Shown: positions 1-5,395 of the stretch, piece by piece
Layout of the letters: each line of letters starts with the position of its first letter
How positions within the stretch are numbered: the stretch's first letter is position 1
Assembly: GCA_024654605.1 (NCBI GenBank)
Contig: JANLHH010000059.1
Location: 1-5,932, forward strand
DNA from: Patescibacteria group bacterium
Lineage (GTDB): Bacteria; Patescibacteriota; Minisyncoccia; Phycocordibacterales; JANLHH01
DNA length: 5,932 nucleotides
Direction: 5' to 3'
Notes under the pieces: generated by a model
Databases searched by the model: none
What the model was told of the DNA's origin: nothing
The model's input: only the letters and a program-made list of their open reading frames with translations
Position numbers and translations under genes: made by a program

Positions 1-525
1 TGCCCAGCACTTCGCTGATGGTTGCCATGGTTGTGATCCTTCTTTTTCGTATAACCACTTTGCGTATGCCAAGTTTCCTTCCAATGAGTAAATATCTAAT
101 CCGAGTTTTAAGGCAGCCTCCTCGTGGAAGTATGCGTTAATTTGCATGACACCGATATCTTCCGGGACCACTTCTCCCCTCAATACTTCTCCGTTCTTAC
201 TGTATTGCCTAAATCGAGATTCACAGTACGCAATCTCTATCAGGAGAGGCGTGTCTTTGAAATAATCTCTGACGCGCGTTTCTATTGTGGGCGGAATGTT
301 ACTTGGATCAAGTGCTTCCCCATCCACGATAGCGTCTGTGATGACGACCGTGTTGGTATATTCCTTTTTATAGAAAGGAACGCGATCTTGATGTGTTGTT
401 CCGTTCGTGAGAAATAATAGCGCAGTCGTTAAGAATTCTATAATAAGCCGTTTTCTAGCCAGTAATCTCAAAAGAAATTTGAGTTGGTACTTTGTTCCCC
501 ACCCGGCAAGGGCTTGTTGGAACAT
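1..525 (-). CDS. Lysozyme-like (SLT-fold) murein hydrolase, signal-anchored, 3' end outside window
   Basis: The reverse strand is open from an ATG at 525 to the window edge (175 residues, no stop), so the C-terminus is missing. Residues about 27-41 are hydrophobic after a basic stretch (RLLARKR), which fits a signal peptide or membrane anchor. Residues about 95-174 look like a lysozyme/soluble lytic transglycosylase core: IAYCESRF with the presumed catalytic Glu102, DIGVMQIN at 123-130 (the family's GLMQIN element), a helix with N151 and Y154, and PWQPSAKCW near the edge, which usually lies close to the end of such proteins. It probably cleaves peptidoglycan outside the membrane. An in-frame TGA lies 14 codons upstream and no other usual start codon lies between, so the ATG is the likely start. 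No clear ribosome-binding site is visible. It has its own tandem promoters upstream. The fold call is fairly secure; substrate and activity are inferred. Confidence 0.8.
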   Translation of the reverse strand, partial: MFQQALAGWGTKYQLKFLLRLLARKRLIIEFLTTALLFLTNGTTHQDRVPFYKKEYTNTVVITDAIVDGEALDPSNIPPTIETRVRDYFKDTPLLIEIAYCESRFRQYSKNGEVLRGEVVPEDIGVMQINAYFHEEAALKLGLDIYSLEGNLAYAKWLYEKEGSQPWQPSAKCWA

Positions 526-589
526 TGCACCAAAGGGTACTTCTTGTTCTCTAATTCGCTTTGCTCATAAGAGACCAATGTCGCGTACC

Positions 590-613
590 AAAGAAAAAAC
601 CGGGTCTACCGGT
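590..613 (-). terminator. Terminator-like hairpin at the start of the leader
   Basis: On the reverse strand ACCGG (613-609), a 5-nt loop (608-604) and CCGGT (603-599) form a 5-bp, GC-rich stem, followed by TTTTT then C and TTT. That is the architecture of a small intrinsic terminator. It lies about 180 nt beyond the nth stop and could end read-through from that operon, or transcripts from the distal promoter. It also begins at about +3 of the proximal promoter's transcript, where it would be a 5'-end hairpin. The stem is short, so the terminator reading is tentative. Confidence 0.4.
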
Positions 614-621
614 ATATTTAA

Positions 622-650
622 ATACTAGCATGTAACAGAGTAATTGTCAA
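622..650 (-). promoter_or_regulatory. Proximal sigma70-type promoter of the lysozyme-like gene
   Basis: Reading leftwards: a perfect -35 box TTGACA (650-645), a 17-bp spacer, then -10 box TAGTAT (627-622) preceded by TGC, which also gives an extended -10. The predicted start is near 615, leaving a leader of about 90 nt before the ATG at 525. Box match and spacing are close to ideal; no experimental support. Confidence 0.75.
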
Positions 651-688
651 TAGTTATACAACGTTTTCTCTGTTTGGCAATAGCTATA
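644..688. repeat. 15-base direct repeat, offset exactly 30 bp
   Basis: On the reverse strand TATAGCTATTGCCAA (688-674) is repeated as TATAACTATTGACAA (658-644), 13 of 15 identical. The 30-bp offset is about three helical turns, placing both copies on the same DNA face. Each copy contains the TTGNCA of one -35 box, and the second copy also contains the TATAAC -10 box of the distal promoter. It may be a duplicated promoter element or paired regulator sites. Confidence 0.6.
653..680 (-). promoter_or_regulatory. Distal tandem promoter of the lysozyme-like gene
   Basis: Reading leftwards: TTGCCA (680-675, five of six consensus bases), a 16-bp spacer, and TATAAC (658-653, five of six). The predicted start is near 646, within the -35 box of the proximal promoter, so the two promoters would interfere physically. 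Weaker than the proximal one but still a good match. Confidence 0.5.
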
Positions 689-793
689 ATATGGCTTAAA
701 ATAATGATATATTATCTAAAAACAGTATCCAATTAATAGAGTGGAACGTAAAGAGTTTTAAACCTTATATGCTCCAAAACCACCTTCTTTCCC

Positions 794-1426
794 CTAACGG
801 ACGGGGCATTTCGCATGATCATGCCTTTTTGCCGGGCAATAGTTTCTCCCGTACTCGATCAGGTAGTAGGTAAACGTAAACCACTCCTTTTTGGGTAATA
901 TCTGCATGAGGTCTTGCTCTATCTTTTTTGGGTCTTTCTCCGTGGAGAGTCCGAGAAGCCGCGAGAGGCGTATGACATGAGTATCAACCGCGATCCCTTC
1001 CACTACGCCATACGCGTTCCCGAGCACCACATTGGCGGTTTTACGCGATACCCCCGGCAAGGTGAGTATTGCTTCCATTGTGTTTGGTATCTTGCCGCCG
1101 AACGTTTCCTTTACCAGCTTGGCTGAAGCAAGAATATTCTTTGTTTTGTTTCTGTAAAAACCGGTAGAATAAATATCTTTTTCAAACTCACTGTTTCGCG
1201 CATTCACATAGTCATCCAGCTTCTTGTATTTTTTAAAAAGTTTTTCCGTCACCTCGTTCACTTTCTTGTCGGTGCATTGCGCGGAAAGTATCACTGCGAC
1301 CAACAGTTCCCAGTTATTGGAATACCGCAATGCCATTTTTGCATTGGGGATCAAGCGTTTGAGCTCACGAAGCACTTTTCTCGCTTTTTCTTTGCGTTTT
1401 TTCAGTTCTTGCGCGGTTTTGATCAT
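794..1426 (-). CDS. nth: Endonuclease III (DNA glycosylase/AP lyase), Fe-S cluster motif degenerate
   Basis: A 210-residue HhH-GPD protein of normal Nth length, expected to excise oxidised pyrimidines and nick at the abasic site in base-excision repair. Visible marks are LLVAVILSAQCTD (41-53), the helix-hairpin-helix LPGVSRKTANVVLGNAYG (123-140) with the Schiff-base Lys129, and AVDTHVIRLSRLLGL (146-160) with catalytic Asp148. The C-terminus departs from the family. E. coli Nth has C-X6-C-X2-C-X5-C; here there is Cys197, His204 in place of the second Cys, Cys207, and the protein ends three residues later, before the fourth. A 4Fe-4S cluster is therefore unlikely, though C197/H202/H204/C207 could bind another metal. 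Its ATG overlaps the TGA of the upstream mutY-like gene (ATGA), so translation is probably coupled. Function is secure at family level; cluster loss is read from the sequence. Confidence 0.93.
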   Translation of the reverse strand: MIKTAQELKKRKEKARKVLRELKRLIPNAKMALRYSNNWELLVAVILSAQCTDKKVNEVTEKLFKKYKKLDDYVNARNSEFEKDIYSTGFYRNKTKNILASAKLVKETFGGKIPNTMEAILTLPGVSRKTANVVLGNAYGVVEGIAVDTHVIRLSRLLGLSTEKDPKKIEQDLMQILPKKEWFTFTYYLIEYGRNYCPAKRHDHAKCPVR

Positions 1427-2235
1427 ATGGTTTGATACCTGCCCCGGCGCTCTTTGATAAATCCTTCTTTGAGCAGTTCTTCTACGGCGCGTTTCAGCTG
1501 CATTTCAGGTATTTTCACTACCGTTTTTAATTGTTGTTTATTAATACTTCCCTTCTCCAGTATTCGTCTTAAAACCATGCCCCGGATTTGCCGGTGTGAT
1601 CCTTCAAACGCTTTTTGTTTTGTGTAGTGCTTGCTCCGCCTGTTTGGATTTTTCACCTGTTTTCCCAGATGAGTGCCATAGTCAAAGAGCGCGTAATACC
1701 ACTCGCGAGGATTTTGTGCGTCCATTGTTTTCTCTACAAGCCGTAAAATTTCCCTATCGTGCACGTTATTTTTGCGCGGAAAGAAATGGTGAATGAATAT
1801 CCGTCTGATATTGGTCTCTATAAAGGGATACGGGATACCGTAGGCAAACGCAAGAATACCGCCGGCTGTGGAAGGTCCTATGCCGGGAAGTCCAAGAAGT
1901 TGGTCTATATCCTTTGGTATTTTACCCTTATAAAGCTCCCAAATAGCCTCTGAGGCCCTTTTTAAGGCCCTTGCGCGTCTGTTATAGCCCAACCCCTGCC
2001 AAGCCCTTAAAACGTCTGAAAATGGGGCTTTTGCGAGAGTTTTAAGTGTGGGGAATGCTTTGATGAATTCCGGATATTTTAAGAGCACTCGTGATACTTG
2101 GGTTTGCTGGAGCATAATTTCAGATACCAAGATCTGGTAGGGATCTCTCGTCTTGCGCCACGGGAGAATGCGTTTGTTCTTCCCGTAGAAATCTCTGATA
2201 ATTTTTTTGAATTCTTTAATTTTATCGTCTCGCAT
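1423..2235 (-). CDS. mutY: MutY-like A/G mismatch DNA glycosylase, cysteine-free, with winged-helix tail
   Basis: A 270-residue HhH-GPD glycosylase. LPWRKTRDPYQILVSEIMLQQTQV (24-47, shown here in parts: LPWRKTRDPYQ, then ILVSEIMLQQTQV) matches MutY, with catalytic Glu39; WQGLGYNRRARAL (79-91) and the HhH LPGIGPSTAGGILAFAYG (116-133, Ser122 where Nth has Lys) also fit. Where E. coli MutY has Asp138 (LDGNV), this protein has Glu140 (IETNI). There is no cysteine anywhere, so the usual 4Fe-4S cluster cannot form; its region (about 190-212) is basic instead. The C-terminal 55 residues look like a winged helix, replacing the NUDIX-like 8-oxoG-reading domain, and the protein is shorter than typical MutY (about 350). 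It probably removes a base from a mismatch, adenine opposite 8-oxoG by homology, but a T/G-type specificity (as in archaeal Mig) is possible. It overlaps the PEBP gene by 14 nt upstream and nth by 4 nt downstream. Confidence 0.87.
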   Translation of the reverse strand: MRDDKIKEFKKIIRDFYGKNKRILPWRKTRDPYQILVSEIMLQQTQVSRVLLKYPEFIKAFPTLKTLAKAPFSDVLRAWQGLGYNRRARALKRASEAIWELYKGKIPKDIDQLLGLPGIGPSTAGGILAFAYGIPYPFIETNIRRIFIHHFFPRKNNVHDREILRLVEKTMDAQNPREWYYALFDYGTHLGKQVKNPNRRSKHYTKQKAFEGSHRQIRGMVLRRILEKGSINKQQLKTVVKIPEMQLKRAVEELLKEGFIKERRGRYQTI

Positions 2236-2662
2236 AGGTACCCATAAGTTCCGCCTGTTTGATTACGTGTCCGGCCATTGCCTCTTCAAGATCTTTTTTT
2301 GTGCTTTCTTTCGGCAAGAGAAGTTTAGTATCAAGCGCGTAGAGTTTGAAAAAATAGCGATGGGTACCCGAGTGCGGACACGGGCCTCCAAACCCTCTCT
2401 GTCCGAAACTGGTCACACCCTCGATGCTTTCTGAAAATATTTCTCCTTCCCCTATCCCCTTTTGCCCCGACGCGATATTCCAAAGAACCCAGTGCACCCA
2501 CGTTTTGTTTGGTGCGTCGGGATCATCCATGATAAGCGCGAGTGTTACGGCTTCATCCGGCACATCGGAAAAACGGAGAGGCGGGTTGATGTTTTCCCCG
2601 TCACAGGTGTATTTTGTCGGGATTAATTCCCCCTCCAGAAATGCGTCACTTGTGATCTTCAT
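2222..2662 (-). CDS. YbhB/YbcL-family phosphatidylethanolamine-binding (PEBP) protein
   Basis: A 146-residue protein of full family length. It carries both PEBP signatures: IMDDPDAP followed by WVHWVLWNI (44-63, with Asp47, Asp49 and His58) and GFGGPCPHSGTHRYFFKLYALD (90-111, cited as GGPCPHSGTHRY at 92-103). These line the small anion/phosphate-binding pocket of the fold. Bacterial members are soluble and their ligand and role are mostly unknown; kinase inhibition is known for eukaryotic RKIP and should not be assumed here. No signal peptide is visible, so it is probably cytoplasmic. The chosen start is the ATG at 2662; a TTG lies immediately before it at 2665 and would add one residue. It starts 15 nt after the stop of the upstream gene and its end overlaps the mutY-like start by 14 nt, so it is co-transcribed with the repair genes; whether it has a repair role is unknown. 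Confidence 0.9.
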   Translation of the reverse strand: MKITSDAFLEGELIPTKYTCDGENINPPLRFSDVPDEAVTLALIMDDPDAPNKTWVHWVLWNIASGQKGIGEGEIFSESIEGVTSFGQRGFGGPCPHSGTHRYFFKLYALDTKLLLPKESTKKDLEEAMAGHVIKQAELMGTYARR

Positions 2663-2677
2663 CAATTTTTCGCACGA

Positions 2678-3562
2678 TTAATTATTAAGAGACTGGTGTT
2701 GAGTAATAGTATTCTTCATGTGTGCGAGAAGTTTGAACATACTTTCTATTTTTTTTGCCGTGATATTATGAATGTCGTGGTACATTCTTATTTTGTCATA
2801 TGCAACCTCTATATAGATCGGTTCTTTGTATTCAAGAGTCATTTTAATAAATTCCGGGGTTAATATTTTGAGTACCATCTCTTCATCCTGACTATCGTAT
2901 CTTCTCACCCATATCGCGTAGGCATAATTAAAGGTTTGACTCTCTGTCCGGAGTTGCTTGAAGTCTACCGCTCCGGCAAATGGATTTTGAGAAATACGGT
3001 GTATAAAGCCGGCAATCCCCTTCTTTTGTGAACGAGGGGTGACAAAAAATTTAATATCAAAAAATACGAGCTCCGCATCAGTCTCCGCGGCGATATAGCT
3101 TTTCCTGACAGTACCCATTCCGAGATCAAGTTCCGCTTCCTGCACAAAACACTCAATGAATTGCCCCTCCATCTTTCCCCTGATAAAATACCCCTCGTCC
3201 TCCCCCTCTTGAGGAGTTCTTAAGGCGGAATCTCTGTCCTCTTCCCTTTGAGCAAGCTCCGTACTTTCAAATAACGGACGGTAGCGCGGTGCTCCGTGCT
3301 CATGGTATTCAAGGGAAAAGTTTTGCGCGGCATCACGCATTGCCTTTTGGGTCACAGCGATATCTTGACGAGATGTTATCTCTTTTTTTGAAAGATAAAG
3401 ACGAACTCCGAATAAAACACCAAGAAGAACGAGCGCGACGCTCCAAAAAATAAATGAGAATGAGTGAAATATAAAAATATAAAGGTAACAGAGCACAAGA
3501 ACGACAAGGATACCGTTCACATACCGTCTTGTCTTTTCCATGTGAATGATTTTTTTATCCAT
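2678..3562 (-). CDS. Two-TM membrane protein, DUF3137-like
   Basis: 294 residues from the ATG at 3562. A GTG at 3595 in the same frame would give 305 residues and a 16-nt overlap with the thermonuclease gene; an ATG at 3541 is also possible. None has a convincing ribosome-binding site. Two hydrophobic segments (about 17-32 and 36-57) form a membrane hairpin near the N-terminus, followed by a large soluble domain predicted to be cytoplasmic. The pattern FIRGKMEGQFIECFVQEAEL (126-145), then RTESQTFNYAYAIWV (205-219) and ILTPEFI (233-239), resembles DUF3137 proteins (x-ES-F...V...LTP-F), but this was judged by eye only. A charged, low-complexity stretch (about 98-123) precedes the soluble domain. 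No catalytic motif is recognised. It is the second gene of the operon. Confidence 0.8.
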   Translation of the reverse strand: MDKKIIHMEKTRRYVNGILVVLVLCYLYIFIFHSFSFIFWSVALVLLGVLFGVRLYLSKKEITSRQDIAVTQKAMRDAAQNFSLEYHEHGAPRYRPLFESTELAQREEDRDSALRTPQEGEDEGYFIRGKMEGQFIECFVQEAELDLGMGTVRKSYIAAETDAELVFFDIKFFVTPRSQKKGIAGFIHRISQNPFAGAVDFKQLRTESQTFNYAYAIWVRRYDSQDEEMVLKILTPEFIKMTLEYKEPIYIEVAYDKIRMYHDIHNITAKKIESMFKLLAHMKNTITQHQSLNN

Positions 3563-3579
3563 ATTGATAGTATACTCTT

Positions 3580-4107
3580 TTAACGGTCGTTCCACATGCC
3601 AACATGTTTCTCGCGCGCCGCGCGTTCGGCAGATAAGAACAATTGACTTTGTGCCACGTCTGGAGGAAGGGTAAGTACTTTTGCGAGGCCCGACTTGAGC
3701 ATTTTTTCATTTACCAATGTGTCGTCTACATATACATAACGCAACAAGCGGCCTTCCTTGTCTCCCTCACTCTTGTCTTTAAGAAGCGAAACCTCCTTGT
3801 GCAAGATCAGTTTCATAAGCTCCCATTTCGCTTCGTCGTAATATGGCTTACCCTGTGCTGGAGCATCAATACCGATCAAGCGCACTTTTCTGCCGTCTTC
3901 TAAAATAAATGTGTCGCCGTCTATTACGGAAAGTACGCGCGTGCGTTCCCCGTTCTTTTGCTCCGTATTTGATCCTAATACACGGCTAAAAGAAAAACTA
4001 TTTGTGTTGCCAAGAGAGGTGATTGACCAACCAAGCCACGCCATAAAAGAAACGACAATGAATGCTGCAATGAAAGAAAGATGTCTAACGTCCGAGCCGT
4101 TTTTCAT
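3580..4107 (-). CDS. Membrane-anchored or secreted thermonuclease (SNase-fold) protein, catalytic Glu replaced
   Basis: A 175-residue protein with an uncleaved anchor or signal peptide at about residues 10-30, a short linker and an SNase (TNase-like, OB-fold) domain at about 55-173. Compared with Staphylococcus nuclease: VIDGDT (61-66) gives Asp63 and the calcium ligand Asp65 (Asp21), VRLIGIDAP (75-83) gives Arg76 (Arg35) and Asp81 (Asp40), and DKEGR (116-120) gives Arg120 (Arg87). The site of Glu43, in the family's D-[TA]-P-E, is Ala84 (DAPAQGK). Without that Glu activity may be low, use another residue, or the domain may only bind nucleic acid. LVNEKMLKSGLAKV (131-144) and the C-terminal AREKHVGMWND are also typical. 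It is the first gene of the operon, with a predicted promoter only a few bases upstream and no visible ribosome-binding site. The domain call is secure; activity is uncertain. Confidence 0.9.
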   Translation of the reverse strand: MKNGSDVRHLSFIAAFIVVSFMAWLGWSITSLGNTNSFSFSRVLGSNTEQKNGERTRVLSVIDGDTFILEDGRKVRLIGIDAPAQGKPYYDEAKWELMKLILHKEVSLLKDKSEGDKEGRLLRYVYVDDTLVNEKMLKSGLAKVLTLPPDVAQSQLFLSAERAAREKHVGMWNDR

Positions 4108-4109
4108 AA

Positions 4110-4121
4110 GATATGCATATC
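4110..4121. promoter_or_regulatory. 12-bp perfect palindrome at the operon transcription start
   Basis: GATATGCATATC is its own reverse complement. It sits between the predicted -10 box (4127-4122) and the thermonuclease ATG, covering the predicted start of transcription (about 4115). A dimeric repressor bound here would block the promoter. GCATAT recurs just outside it at 4128-4133. A chance AT-rich palindrome remains possible. Confidence 0.4.
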
Positions 4122-4150
4122 ATTATCGCATATTTAGCATACCTGTTCAA
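4122..4150 (-). promoter_or_regulatory. Promoter of the five-gene repair operon
   Basis: Reading leftwards: -35 box TTGAAC (150-145 of the 4100s, i.e. 4150-4145; four of six), a 17-bp spacer, then -10 box GATAAT (4127-4122; five of six) with a preceding TGC giving an extended -10. The predicted start is about 4115, only about 8 nt before the thermonuclease ATG. No other promoter of similar quality was noticed within the operon, though internal sites were not searched exhaustively. Confidence 0.65.
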
Positions 4151-4164
4151 ATAGTTGTGCAAAT

Positions 4165-4193
4165 TTTACATTTTCACGCCTAAACTCTACACT
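4165..4193 (+). promoter_or_regulatory. Promoter of the PD-(D/E)XK nuclease gene
   Basis: TTTACA (4165-4170, five of six of the -35 consensus), a 17-bp spacer, and TACACT (4188-4193, four of six, keeping the key TA...T bases). The expected transcription start, seven bases beyond the -10 box, is 4200, exactly the A of the ATG. It is back-to-back with the operon promoter; the two -35 boxes are 14 bp apart. Confidence 0.5.
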
Positions 4194-4199
4194 GGGTGT

Positions 4200-5375
4200 A
4201 TGCATACTTCATATTCGGCATTGGATACGTTTAAAACATGTCCGCTTAAATATAAATACCAAGAAATTGAGAAGCGAAAAACACCCAAGCGCGTGGAGCA
4301 GGTTTTTGGTACCGTGGTGCATTCGGCTTTGAAATACATGTTTTTGCGCGACCCGCTCTACCCCGCTTTAGATGAAGTGATTAATTTTTACACCCAAAAA
4401 TGGAAAGAGGCGGCGGAAAAGATTGAATGGAAAAACCTTGAACGGAAAGAGGCGCAGGAAAAAATGTATTTTGAAGAAGGAATCAAATTACTGGAAAATT
4501 TTTACAAAAAGAACAGTCCGTGGAATTTCAACGCGGTGGAACTTGAAAGCAGATTTCAAATCAATTTGGAAGACACGGATACCGGCACCACACACACCCT
4601 CGCCGGCTTTATTGACAGGATTGATAAAGATCCTACAAGTGATGTGTATGAGATCATTGACTATAAAACAGGCAAGAAAATGCCTAGCCAGGAGATGTTG
4701 GAAGACGATCTGCAACTGGGGCTTTATAGTATCGCGTTGAAAGATCGCTGGCCCGCACTGCCCGCGAATCGCATACAAACATCGCTCTATTTCCTCAAGC
4801 ATAATGAAAAAATATCCGCGGTGCATTCAGATGAAAAATTAGAGCGTGCTAAAGGGCGTATTCTGACTATCATCAAAGAGATAGAAAAAAGAATGGAGAG
4901 CGGTTTATTTGAACCGACACCGGGACCGCTTTGCAACTGGTGTGGTTTTCGCCCAATTTGTCCCATGTGGTCGCATGAGTATAAAAATAAAGAAGAACGT
5001 CAGGCGCCTGACGAAGCGGAGGTCGCACAAGCCATTGCCGAATTTTTTGAAATTAAGCAAACGGAAGAAACGAACAAAAAGCGGCTTGGGCAATTACGTA
5101 ATATAATTCTCACATACATGGAGAATACCGCTGTGGCGCGCGTATTTGGGAGTCCGGGCTATATCACCAAAAGTGTCGGAGAACGGTTCACCTGGGAGAT
5201 GAGTCAAGTAAAACCGACCCTCGAACGACTTGGCAAATGGTCAGGTATCCTTGAACCGAACCCAAAGAAATTAGAAGAGCTCCTCCCCACCCTGCCGGAC
5301 AAAGACCGGGAGGAAATATTATCCGCTCGTGAAAAAAAATCGGTTGTTACACTCAAGCAAACAAAGAAAAAATGA
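4200..5375 (+). CDS. RecB/AddB/Cas4-type PD-(D/E)XK nuclease with Fe-S cysteine signature
   Basis: 391 residues from the ATG at 4200. A TTG at 4155 would add 15 residues, but the conserved family start is HTSYSALDTFKTCPLKYKY (2-20), so the ATG is preferred. PD-(D/E)XK nuclease elements appear in order: GTVVHSAL with His41, ELESRF (Glu115), GFIDRID with Asp139, EIIDYKTGK with Asp154 and Lys156, and DDLQLGLYSIAL (Gln172, Tyr176). Cys14 together with CNWCGFRPIC (Cys245, Cys248, Cys254) forms the split four-Cys 4Fe-4S signature of AddB- and Cas4-type nucleases. The remaining 130 or so residues are helical and charged, of unknown role. No helicase motif or cas genes are present, so it is best called a stand-alone RecB-family nuclease acting on DNA ends, probably in recombination or repair; the exact partner is unknown. 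It is divergent from the repair operon and convergent with the next gene. Confidence 0.9.
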   Translation: MHTSYSALDTFKTCPLKYKYQEIEKRKTPKRVEQVFGTVVHSALKYMFLRDPLYPALDEVINFYTQKWKEAAEKIEWKNLERKEAQEKMYFEEGIKLLENFYKKNSPWNFNAVELESRFQINLEDTDTGTTHTLAGFIDRIDKDPTSDVYEIIDYKTGKKMPSQEMLEDDLQLGLYSIALKDRWPALPANRIQTSLYFLKHNEKISAVHSDEKLERAKGRILTIIKEIEKRMESGLFEPTPGPLCNWCGFRPICPMWSHEYKNKEERQAPDEAEVAQAIAEFFEIKQTEETNKKRLGQLRNIILTYMENTAVARVFGSPGYITKSVGERFTWEMSQVKPTLERLGKWSGILEPNPKKLEELLPTLPDKDREEILSAREKKSVVTLKQTKKK

Positions 5376-5395
5376 TTTTTGCGGAAGGCCTCGCA

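Larger units (their letters stand above)
526..793. other. AT-rich intergenic regulatory region
   Basis: This gap lies between the nth stop and the start of the lysozyme-like gene. I see no convincing ORF or RNA gene in it. The left third (526-621) is the probable leader of the lysozyme-like gene; the middle (622-688) holds the two promoters and the direct repeat listed separately; 689-793 is AT-rich, with no clear hairpin plus T-tract that would end the nth transcript directly behind its stop codon. Confidence 0.6.

Noticed and set aside
124..628. Two forward-strand ORFs (124-417 and 407-628)
   Set aside because: They lie antisense to the lysozyme-like gene and its leader, show no recognisable motif, and the reverse strand carries clear family motifs there.
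4155..4199. TTG at 4155 as the nuclease start
   Set aside because: The added 15 residues do not resemble the family, whose conserved start begins with the HTSYSALDTF motif, and the region overlaps the predicted promoter.
4200..5375. Cas4 of a CRISPR-Cas system
   Set aside because: The Cys pattern and nuclease motifs are compatible with Cas4, but the protein is nearly twice the usual Cas4 length and there are no cas genes or repeat-spacer array in the window.
5376..5395. GCGGAAGGCCTCGC as a terminator between the convergent nuclease and sunset-domain genes
   Set aside because: Only about four pairs with a G-U wobble form, and no T-tract follows on either strand; the run of T lies on the wrong side for forward transcripts.
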